The position numbers and the translations under genes are program-made. Positions 1-10,759 of a stretch of DNA of 60,000 bases are shown in pieces. The DNA is taken from assembly GCF_030272615.1 (NCBI RefSeq), contig NC_081406.1, forward strand, positions 459,820,072-459,880,071. Reading direction: 5' to 3'. Under the pieces are notes generated by a model. It saw only the letters and a program-made list of their open reading frames with translations. It was not told where the DNA came from and made no database searches. Numbering within the stretch: position 1 is the stretch's first letter; every line of letters begins with the position of its first letter. Origin of the DNA: Cryptomeria japonica. Its lineage: Eukaryota; Streptophyta; Pinopsida; Cupressales; Cupressaceae.

Positions 1-150
1 AGGAGGGTGCTGGCTTGGTACGGTTAGAAATTGCTTACATAGATGTTTACACATCTATAACATGAGTCTGTTTTTTAAAACTTTTGAATTGGCTGGCTTC
101 TAATCTAGCTACATTTCTGAATGATGCTATATTTCTACTTTTCTTGCTAG

Positions 151-2262
151 GATCACATTGGCCCTGCAGTTTTACACGAATTAGAGAGGTTCCCTGTGCA
201 TTGTCTTGGGCTTCCATCACTTTTGTCCGACCCAAGTGCACGGACCCCTGAGGAAGCACTAGTACACATTGTGGGAGAAGCAAGGAGGACTACTCCTTCT
301 ATCTTGTATCTGCCTCAACTTCAACTTTGGTGGGAGACGGTGTGTATATCATTACATTAGTACACTTATACTTTTAAATCTCTACGCCTTTGGGATTTCC
401 TGTGATATATTTGAAATCGCTTTGTTTTTATTGCTAGAGCTTCCTAAAATGACTATATATCTGATTTTGTTTGTTTCACTGAGCTTCATAGGTCCATGAT
501 CAGCTAAGAGCTGTTCTACTATCTATACTAGAAGAATTGCCATCAGACCTTCCTTTATTACTTCTTGCAACCTCCTTTGTACCCTTTGATGAATTGGATG
601 GAGAAGCTACATCCTTGTTTGGTCGTCGCTATATGTATGTATCAAGGACATCATTGTATTAGTTTTTGTATTTTTTTTGCTTAGTTTGTTCAAGATTATG
701 CTAAGGCATGTGAATCCATTCTGTATAGCATTGAGTACCAGGTACCTCGTTAGCTTCTGACTATGTATAAATTGAATTTGTCATTGAATTGAGTGTACAT
801 GAATTCGATGGTATCTGGTACACCTTGAATGCATTGCAAATTTTATTTTGGTTTAGTATAATAGAAGGTAAAATCCTGAATGGATTACATTCTTTTGCTT
901 TATGTGCAGTTACCAAGTAGAAAAACCAAGTTCAGATGACAGGTGTAGATTCATCTCGCAACTGGTTGATGCTGTTCTTACTATCCCTGATCAACAAGTA
1001 GTAATTACTCCTAAAAGGAATGTTTCGAATCCTGAACTTCCAAAGGTACCAAAAGCAGCAAGAGGACCAAGTGAAACTGAGCTGCGTGCCAAGGTAGAAG
1101 CAGAGGAGCATGCTATTTGATGACTCCGAATGTGTCTTCGGGATGTCTGCAGCAGGTTTTGTAATGATGCATCAATCATTATTTGATTCATTTGTTGAGG
1201 ATGTGTTTACCAAGTGAAAATTAATTTTGAGTGCTTATATGTATCCACATACAATGTGCAGACTTCTGTATTAAAAACGGTTCAGTGTCTTCCATTACCC
1301 TGTCATGGATGAAGACGCTCCTGACTATTATGCAATAGTTCAAAATCCAATGGATATCACTACTTTACTGCAGCGAGTAGATAATCGACATTACTTGACA
1401 TGCTCAGTATTCCTGCAAGATGTGGAACTAATTCCAGCCAATGCAAAAGTAAACACGATTGGACATGCCTATGATCCTATCAGCTTTATGGGGTTGAACA
1501 AAAATTTGTTTTCCATTCATTCCTGATAATAACTATCATTAGTTTTGCATAACAAGCATATAATGGTGATGACTACAATGGAGCTCGAATTGTTAGCAGA
1601 GCATATGCACTAAGGGATGCGGTATGGTTAAATATGCTAATAATAGAGACATACAGTAATCGAAGTTCAAATGTTTTATGTCAAGTAGTAAGCATTTATT
1701 GTTCACTTTGCTAATCCTTGTCTTACGCATAATCAGATTCTTGGCATGCTTTCCCAAATGGATCCTGCACTAGTTGCCTTTTGTGATAAAATTGCTGCTC
1801 AGGGTGGGCCAACTCGTTTGTCAGAGGATTCAACTACAAATTTTCCTTCGAATCCTGTTGCTCAACCAGTTCATATTACAAGAGCAAGTGAATGCTTACG
1901 CAACGTTCAGCCTGATATGAATGTATCTCAAAGTTACGAGGTCTTGAAGCGCTCAAAGCAGAATAGTGATCCTGATCAAGGTGGAATTATGCTTTGCACC
2001 ATGCCACTTGTAATCCTTTTTTATTTTTGATATTTAGAATTAGAAGCGCAATTGTATTGAAATTCTCAGAATGTGTTTTTTCTACAGGTAAAGTTGTGGC
2101 TGGGGACTCTGATCCATTTGCTGAGGACAGATCACAACCCATGGAGATTGATACTCCTTTAAAGAAGAAACTTGAAAGACTTTATGCTCTAATTTCTCGA
2201 AGGGTGATATCCTTAGCAGATGCGAACAAACCTACAATTTTTAAAGAGAGTTTTGTAACGGA
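151..2262 (+). pseudogene. ATAD2-like: ATAD2/CDC48-related AAA ATPase with bromodomain, 3' half, disabled
   Basis: Seven exons with mostly canonical junctions: 151-339, 492-634, 910-1155, 1262-1449, 1557-1621, 1737-1980, and 2088 to about 2262. In order they encode the region after the AAA modules (LPSLLSDPSARTPEEALVHI), the EELPSDLPLLLLATS block, a linker, the bromodomain (DEDAPDYYAIVQNPMDITTL and FLQDVELI), then the MLSQMDPAL and ERLYALIS tail. This matches the plant homologue of ATAD2/Yta7, a nuclear chromatin-bound AAA ATPase that reads acetylated histones. The N-terminal AAA modules would lie before the window. Lesions: two adjacent TGA codons at 1118-1123, where relatives have arginines (CGA to TGA fits CpG decay); TAA at 1272-1274 in the LYDKRF-type motif; and a damaged donor at 1449, where keeping frame needs a base that removes the GT. 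Retained introns argue for a DNA-level duplicate, not a processed copy. Identity is firm. Pseudogene status is strong unless unusual splicing removes the stops. Confidence 0.85.
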
Positions 2263-2287
2263 ATGTCCTATGAACTGCTATGTTACC

Positions 2288-2345
2288 AGAAACGCGACGG
2301 GAGAACTTCGTTTCGCGTTTTCCCCGTCGCGAACGGCGGTTTCCA
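2288..2345. repeat. CpG-rich inverted repeat
   Basis: A GC-rich island in AT-rich DNA, just after the last recognisable ATAD2-like exon. Perfect 9-bp arms CGCGACGGG (2293-2301) and CCCGTCGCG (2323-2331) flank a 21-bp spacer that contains TTTCGCG. The composition is unlike both sides and many CpGs survive, so it may be a young insertion or the end of a mobile element. No target-site duplication was found. Confidence 0.5.
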
Positions 2346-2400
2346 AACTGCTGTCTCACAGTCACAGAAATTTAAAGGAGTGAATTTTGCAGTGAATACC

Positions 2401-3540
2401 TTAATCCTGCTACAGGGGAAATAAGAGAAGATATCATTAATACTGTGACATATGCACAGGAAATCTTGGTAATACATAGGTTTCAGTGTGAATATGCTCA
2501 CTTTGTAAACAGATTTCTTCATGATATTGTTCTCTTTCAGGTTGAATAAATTGATTTTTTGTTATTGTCTCCATGGATGAGTGTGCATTGCTTTCAAATT
2601 GATATGTCAAGGACATTGATATTGGTCTTCTTAGTCTTTCTGAGTTGCATTTTCCATTTACTGCCTTCATTCAAGGAATGGATTAATCTGGTCTAAATGG
2701 AATATGGAGTAATGTATGTTCATCTTTGGATTTCTCGGAAGAATTGCAGAAAGTGTCTATTGGTGGGAGTGTTTCTATAATGTAATAATACAAAGGCGCC
2801 CCTTGGATGTGAATTTGTAGTGTCATGATGAGTCTCTGCATGGTTTGGTATTTGACTTTGTTGCCCGGTTGAAGCACTGATCTGAGTAGTTATTTGTTCA
2901 AAGGTCTAAGCATTCATTGGAATTCAAAGATGAATCATTTGAACACTTTGTTTTCAGTTATGTTCTTTGTTTTGTTAGCTTAGGATTTTTCATGTTCTTT
3001 GATTTAAGAAGTGAGATAGTCAAGAACACTGTCAGTTTGAGAAAATCTTGCATATTATTTTATATCTGCTTGTTGTTGCTGAATAATATATCATTTTTGA
3101 TAAGGGATAGCTTTAGGTCTAGCAGAGCCTAAAGAGCAAAAGGTGTCAACCTTTGGGTTGAGTTTTGTTCGTTGGCCAAACTAACATTTAAAATCAAGAA
3201 TAAGTAATCGCAAAGCTTTAGGTTTTAATGGGTGCAATTTTGGAAAAAAACGTCAGCACACACGACTTGTGACTACACAAGACTAATGGTTGTGTAAGCA
3301 ACTAGGCATTCTACTACTATTGGAATTAGTATGACCAAAAATGTTCCAAACAAATTACAATTTAATATTGAAAGAATTTTATTAAGATGAGAATAATAAT
3401 ATTAAAAATCACAGCTGTGAAAAATTTAAGATCTTTTTGAAATGCTGCATGTTTGATGTTTGTGGTTTGTGATTTGAACTACTCGATTAAAAAATCTCTG
3501 TTTAATGCCTTTAGTACATCTTTAATTAGTGAACATTGAC
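2401..3540. other. Intergenic, nothing identified
   Basis: AT-rich DNA with short uncoordinated open frames. The last exon and 3' UTR of the ATAD2-like relic could lie in the first few hundred bases, but I cannot recognise a conserved C-terminal motif. No repeats or LTR ends are seen. Confidence 0.4.
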
Positions 3541-3985
3541 CAGCCAAATAAAATAGATTGGTTCAATGGTGGATAAATGAATCGCACCATTTAGATATAC
3601 TTCATCAACCTAATATGGTCCTAACCACCTTGTTTGCATCTTGATCTTATGATCCTTATATTGTGAGTCATAAAGGAGAGTCCATTCACCTTTTTGAAAC
3701 ATTTTTGTCTTGATAAAGAGTTCTTTCCACTTAATTTAATATTTTCTCACTATCTCAATATGATGGAAGGTTTCTCTTAAGATAAAATCAAGAGCATTAA
3801 GTTGCATCATTCTCTTTTTTTGGCTTGCTAATAAGTCCATAATGAATTAAAGTTTTTACCTTAATGTATTGTGTTCAAACTCAATTGGAAGGAAATATTT
3901 TATCCCATAAACTATTTCATATGGTGTAAACAAGTTGTAGTCTTAGTAACAATCTATCAAAGAAATTGGCCTATGCCATATTTCG
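3541..3985 (-). pseudogene. Ty3/gypsy integrase C-terminal fragment
   Basis: On the minus strand the broken frame reads PYEIVYGIK, LPIEFEHNTLR, then GEWTLLYDSQYKDHK, QTRWLGPY and NGAIHLSTIEP. This is the usual end of Ty3/gypsy integrase: the C-terminal fold after the catalytic core, with a GPY-type module. Several in-frame stops are present. It is collinear with the RNase H and RT fragments at higher coordinates, so all belong to one minus-strand element. Confidence 0.75.
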
Positions 3986-4304
3986 GTACCTTAGTAACAA
4001 ACTATCAAAGCCTCTTTGATATAAAATATCACCAAGGATAGTGAAGTATGGTGTACATTGGAGGAAAGTTTTGTGTTATTTATGTGAAAGGTTAGGTGGT
4101 GAAGTTTGACCATGGTGGTAAGCGTAAATATCATGATACTAGGGTGAATAAAGACACTTAAGCTATCATATAAGTTCAAAATTAGGGACATTGTGTGGAT
4201 ATTAATAATTTCTCAACAAGAACTTAGAATGTCGACTATTCTATGGCATATCCAAGACACATTCAATTATGGCTATAGTATCATCAACTAGATTGTTTTT
4301 CCAA

Positions 4305-4870
4305 CTAGATCTGCAAGAAATTATTCTTGAAATTATTTGCCATGTATTTGTAGGTGATCAATTCACCATATTTTGTTTGATATTCACCATTAACCTTTTT
4401 TAATATTAGTTTAGAATAACCATGAACAAGGATGTGTTGGATATTCCATTGAATTGTTATATTAAGACCAACAAGAAAAGCTTCATATTCAACACCATGG
4501 TTTGAACATGGAAAGCTAAATCTAAATGCTTTCAACATGGAATTTGCTTGAGTATAAACAAGATTCAAACACTTGCTCCATGACTAGTACAAGAACAATC
4601 GAGACATAACTTCTATATAGAGGGCTCTTCAATAGTAAAGATAGATTCATCAAGATTATCTATAACGAATGGATGATTATCTATAAGAGGTGCCTTAAAT
4701 AATTGATCCATAGAAACCTATGCTTTAATTTCTTTTTATCTTAAAACTTACCGTCAAATTCACCTAACAACGTTACCCACTTAGCCATATTAATTGTAAG
4801 AGAATTTTTGAATAAGAGGCATTTGAATGGATCCAATTAATAAATGAGATTTGCTTGGTGACTAAGCATG
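4305..4870 (-). pseudogene. Ty3/gypsy RNase H fragment
   Basis: An 87-codon open stretch at 4305-4568 reads RFSFPCSNHGVEYEAFLVGL, ILVHGYSKLI and VNGEYQTKYGEL. This is the plant-type RNase H of Ty3/gypsy pol; the usual HGDS aspartate is tyrosine here. Further upstream in the element (up to about 4870) the minus strand still shows WLSGVTLLGEFDGK-like remnants of the RT-RNase H connection. The copy is clearly inactive. Confidence 0.75.
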
Positions 4871-5071
4871 TAATGTCACAATTTTTGTGTACAAAAATGA
4901 CTACTAAACATTACCATTCCATAGAAATATAGGAAAGCTCATTTTTCATGAGTGTTTGATTGATAATAGATTGTTGCAAACTTAGAAATATAAACATCTA
5001 TATATCATTGAGATATAATAAAGTTCAAGATTTTTTTGATGTTATACCAAAAATACATTTCTTGGAATTAA

Positions 5072-5880
<809 letters not shown>

Positions 5881-5884
5881 ATTT

Positions 5885-7044
5885 TAATGAATACTAAGAG
5901 GTGGCGGGGGTGAATTACTATGCCCAAACTTTTAACAAAACTCTTAAGCAATTTTACTGCAGACCAGTATAGTAGTTTAAACAATAAACCGATTAAAACA
6001 CAAACAAGCCAAATAGCAAATAGAGAATTCACCCACATAAGCACAATCACCATAACACAAGATATTTTGATGTGGAAACCCAAATGGGAAAAACCACGGT
6101 GAGTAAAACTCACAGGTCAACTATCTATAGAATAGTAACCAGACTGGTTAAGGTCAGATCGGTTAAGGTTAGACCGGTTAAGGCCTTACAATTTTCTTCA
6201 TCAGAATAGATCTTGTTAGGAATCCAGATCTCTGTTAGGAGATAAGTCCTGTTAAAGACTACCTTGTTAAGGGATTTCAGATTCACAACTGTGAACCACC
6301 TTGTTAGAGGATTTACAAAAGGCTTGACTGGGCCTACCCGGTTAAGGATTTCATACTTGTCAAAGAGATTAGTAATCAACAAGTGAATGATCTAGACAAT
6401 AGCATAGAATGCTTGATTAGATCCTTGACAACTCTTTGTTAATGCATTGCAACATTACTTCAGTCTTCTATCCTTTTCATGTTCAATCTCTATTACACGA
6501 TGCTTCTATAACAACTCCACTTCTTCAACATACATACACACATACATTCATTCCTATAAAAACCCTAGACATGATGTCCTTAAATAGGAAGCTGATTTCA
6601 TGTCGATCCAATGAGATTGGATTACAATTTCCTAGGTTCAAAGCATCTAGACACATTTGGTAACACGACATAGAAGCACCGCCAAAGTGTCGGTGGATGA
6701 TAACTCATCACACTCTACCATTTTACTTCTTATTCACAATATACCAATAAACAAAGACTAGTAAACTAGAACATAGTGTTCCGATAAAAAATATTGATTG
6801 CCGCTAGGGGTCCTTGTTCCGCTTGAGGTCTTCATACTGCTTGAGGTCTTCAGTCATGCTTTGACCGGAAAGCATTTTTTGCAAAACATCGATAGTCTTC
6901 TATAAACAAAGACTATTCATTCAATGGCATATAATACTGGTGTGAACAATACAACACATATTACCGATGGAGATTAACTCATACATAAAATAAGTGTGTG
7001 TCCATCAATGACAATCACAACTAAACATCATCAAAATACCAACA
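5885..7044 (-). mobile_element. Probable solo Ty1/copia LTR inside the gypsy relic
   Basis: A 1,160-bp block with the features of the copia LTRs elsewhere in the window. Near the left end is a G-tract followed by TGAATTA (5897-5916). Next come GGAAACCCA and GGGAAAAACCAC (about 6070-6097), then an array of GTTAAGG/GTTAGG motifs (6145-6355), ending in ACCAACA. AATTT occurs on both sides (5880-5884 and 7045-7049) as a candidate 5-bp TSD. With that duplication the left end reads TA, not TG, so it has mutated or the boundary is off by a few bases. There is no internal coding region, hence solo LTR. The minus orientation is inferred from copia A and B. Confidence 0.65.
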
Positions 7045-7620
7045 AATTTATGTCATTTTTATTTTCAATCAAGATTGCTAAGTGATATTTTCATTGTGGA
7101 AGTGCTAGGGGAAGATTGGATTCCTCATGTAATAAGGCCTCTAAGAATTTTTCATCACTAAACAAATCTTTATTTTGATCTTTTCTATGTTTGATAGCAC
7201 ATTAGAGAGGGTTTCTCTAGGGGATTTTTTTTTTTTAAAGTACGACTAAGGAACTCTTCCTCTTCCCCAAAATAGATAGTGGTATCAAGATTGATTTCAA
7301 ATTATTTTATATGATCTCTCATTTTAATACCATTGCAGAGTTCCAAGAATTTGACAATTATCTCATTATCTTGAAATGCTTTTAAAGGCATGAGGTTTTT
7401 CTAGTCTCAATTAATAAATGATGCATATATAAGTGTTGTGGAAGAGATTGGTGACATATAAAAAAATGAAAGAGGCAAGATGGTCCATCCCATGGTATTT
7501 TCAATATTGTCCAAGGTTTCCTTTGTATTCATAGAAGCTACACGGTGTACATTAATTTTCTAATTAAGTAGCATGTATCCTAATCAATGATGATGAACAT
7601 TGTATTGTACTTGAATCAAT
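7045..7620 (-). pseudogene. Likely continuation of the gypsy relic upstream of RT
   Basis: After the solo LTR the minus strand still shows an acidic, broken linker-like frame with IYFGEEEEFL and LEKPSL. This is plausible for the region between protease and RT of Ty3/gypsy pol. No catalytic motif is visible, so the assignment rests mainly on collinearity with the RT fragment at 5170-5880. Confidence 0.35.
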
Positions 7621-7678
7621 TCAAGAATATCTTACTCATGTCAGCCTAATTTTTACAATTCATGTTTTCACATATATG

Positions 7679-8640
7679 TGTAGACATCTAGAATTGCCTT
7701 AATGCCCGTGAATGCCACTTTTACTAATTTTTCCTCTTAACTAATTAAATAATTTAAAAAATATTTAATTCATCCAACTTTATTTTCCTATTCTAAATTT
7801 AAAAATTAAATTTCCCTCTCTTCTCATAATTAAATAATTTTTAATTATTTAATCATCTTATTTTATTGTAATATTAATTGGATATTTTTATTATTTAATT
7901 AACCCCCTCATCCCATTTAATTAAATAATCTACAATTAAATATCTCTTCCTATCAATTTCTCACAATCAAACAATTATTTCAAATTATTTAATTTACCGA
8001 TTTATTTAATTGTCCATCCCATTTCAAAAATCAATTTCTTCCAAAAGAGATAAAATATTTATTTTAATTATTTCTCCTACAAGATATGTTTAAAATGGCT
8101 AATTATTCCCTCCCATTAACTACCACCGACTTCCACTTCAACTCATAATCACCTTTTTTTGATCGAGCCAATTAATTTGCCTCACTCCCAATCAATTTAG
8201 ATAATAGCCTAGTCATCTATCCCAATATATCAATCAAGCCAATTGGCTAATCAGTCAGTCTGACTCACAGGAGAAATCAACTCTGACTCAAATTGTGTCA
8301 ACAATCCTCAACCATTGATAATTTTGTTGCTATTTTAATGTGAATTGTTGATCAATATCATGAAATCTATAAAAGAAACCCTAATTATCATTCATCAATA
8401 ATCATAGTCTTCAAATTTTTTTGTTATCATGTTGTAGGAAAAGTTTGACAATTTTGAGAGCCATCACATATAACACAAAAAGAAGGAGAGCAATGGAAGT
8501 CTCTTTCATGAATTTGACATTGGGTTTACTTTGTTATTGATTTTTATTTTTTACTCTTACATTGATCGCGATTGAGAATTTAGTAGTTGATTTGAGTTTT
8601 TGGTTTCTCATTTGATCTATTACATGTTTCACAATTTACA
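7679..8640 (+). mobile_element. Probable Ty3/gypsy LTR, degenerate
   Basis: Starts TGTAGACATCTAGAATTG, close to the TGTAGACACTTAAAATTG start of the LTR at 34972. An A/T-only stretch rich in TTTAAT/ATTAAA palindromes follows (7735-8060), as in the other two gypsy LTRs. A TATA-like element (CTATAAAAGAAACCCTAAT) sits at about 8368-8386, in the same place and with the same CCCTAAT context as the TATA regions at 35340 and 44640. The right end is set at TTTCACAATTTACA by analogy with TTTTCACCATACACA. No partner LTR or TSD was found. Confidence 0.5.
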
Positions 8641-10670
8641 TTCGTTACAATTGATGAACCTGATGTGAAATCATGCATTAATTAAATCTATTCTGTGGGT
8701 TTTTAAATCTTTCAAGTTGCAAGTTTTATGTGCTGCATTCATGGAATCTTCACTACATTTTCTTTAATTGGTAATGCAATTGCAGGTTGCTATGCCACAT
8801 TCACATAAAATAGTGACGTGTACACAAAGGAAATTGTCACACACACATAAATTCACAATGGGGTGACCCCACAATACTTGGTTACACTTTTTGGTACATC
8901 TTGATTTTTGTTGAAATCATACATTTTTTAAGAAAATATAGTGAATTAAGCTAGAAGAGGTCCCATTTGAAGTAATTAATTGAGGAGAGTTAGATCAAAG
9001 GCTCTTAGATGAAAATTTCTTGGATAGAGTCTCTCTACTTCTAAATCATACCCGCAATGGAGTCTCCTTCGCAACTATCAAAATGTTGATTAAAGCCCAC
9101 CTTTACATTAGGTTTTGGGGGTCAAATCAATTCATTTACAAGTTTTGAGTTTTAAAGTATTTAGTCCTTATTATAAGCTTTCCAAATAGTATAATTTTTA
9201 ATATATTTAATTTCATTAATATATTTATGTTTTATTTCTTATGAATTTAGGTTTTTCATCGAAAATTAAGGATGTGTTTCACACATGTGGAGAATTTGAA
9301 AAATAGAAAATAAAAATTGTGCAAAAATATATTTTCCCTAGGTATTGATATCCTCATCTCAACACAAAAAGAAGAAGCTAATTCAAATGCATCAAAAAGG
9401 AGTTATGCATTACAAAATATGCTTCTGTCCAAATTACAATTACTCTATCTTCAAAAATTAACTAAAAAAAATTATGTAACAAAAAATTATAAAAAAATGT
9501 CCATTCACTAGATATCAGTGTGACAATTCCATATTTCAAAAGGCAAGTGGGAGCATTGGAGAAAGGTATTAACATCCATCACAAGACAAACTACATAGGA
9601 TTAATTGTCATGAACCCTATTTTTCCATAATTATTTAATTCAGAAAATAATGTTTATTTTTCAAATGAAATTGAAATGAAATAGAACTGTTTATGAAATA
9701 AGAAAGGATATCAAATGTAGTGATATGATTTAAATACAATTGAATGATCAGTAATAATTTTTATTCTAAATTGGGATCGTCATTGCTAATGAGCGATTGA
9801 GTACAAAGTGAATGCAGGAACAGGTGAACAATGATGAAGGCGAGAACAGGGTTCAGGTAGAGTTGCCTTAGCTCTTGTATTTTGTTAGGATAGATGTAAT
9901 CTCTCACACACCACATTAGGATTTATATTTGCATCTTGAAAATATGGATGATTTAAATGACCTTATTTGAGTGCTTGTTCAAATTGAAATGATGAATTTG
10001 GAATGAGAAGTAGATTGATTTAAATATTTATACATGATGTGAGTAGTGTTTGAATTAAATCTAAGTTGTGTGCGTGATTGTGAAATATTATGCCGTATTG
10101 TTAAAAGAGATAAAATGTGTAGATGATTCGAAAATGAATATCGACCCTAGGTTTTATGTTCTCTTTAGATATGTATAAATGTATGAAAAAAATTTACCTA
10201 TGAGTTTACTTTTGTAAATTGGACAATAGTATAAAATATATATGTATATGAGAAATTGATTTAACCATATACATGTATATCTATATAGTTATAAATACCC
10301 AATTATTGTGAAATTTGATTTCGTCAGGAATTTTGTTTATACATATACGTATTCATTTGAGATTCAAAATATATATACATTATATGTGTATATGAATTCT
10401 AATAATAATGCGATCATGAACTTGTAGATATGTATGTAACTATTGTATATGTAAATAGATTTATGAAATTAAATTATTTAATGAAAATCCGATATATATA
10501 TTTAATTATAGAAAAAGGGTTTATTAAAGAACATGTTATCAAATTTAATATTATATATATATATATAATATAAAAAAGAACTAAAAGTAAAAGTAAAACA
10601 AATTATAAAAAAATAATAGCGAACGATAGTGGTGGCGGGTTAGTTGTTTAAAATAATAATAATAAACAAT
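8641..10670. other. AT-rich intergenic DNA without a recognised gene
   Basis: Only short random frames. It contains GGGGTGACCCC (about 8861), a TA-rich zone of ATATAT/GTATAT words (10220-10570), and possible decayed leader or LTR debris near 9610-9900. Nothing can be assigned to a family. Confidence 0.5.
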
Positions 10671-10675
10671 AACAA

Positions 10676-10746
10676 GGGTGGTCGATAGTAATATTGACCA
10701 CCCCCCTTAATTAAAGGGAGGGGTCGGTATTACCACCGACCACCCC
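10676..10746. repeat. GC-rich foldback centred on TTAATTAA
   Basis: Two arms of about 35 bp are imperfect reverse complements around TTAATTAA (about 10706-10713). Each arm is itself near-palindromic: GGGTGGTC (10676-10683) pairs with GACCACCC (10696-10703), and GGGGTCGGT pairs with ACCGACCACCCC. The G/C-rich arms stand out in AT-rich DNA. It resembles a small foldback or MITE-like unit. No clear TSD was identified. Confidence 0.6.
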
Positions 10747-10759
10747 TCCTCCCATTTAA

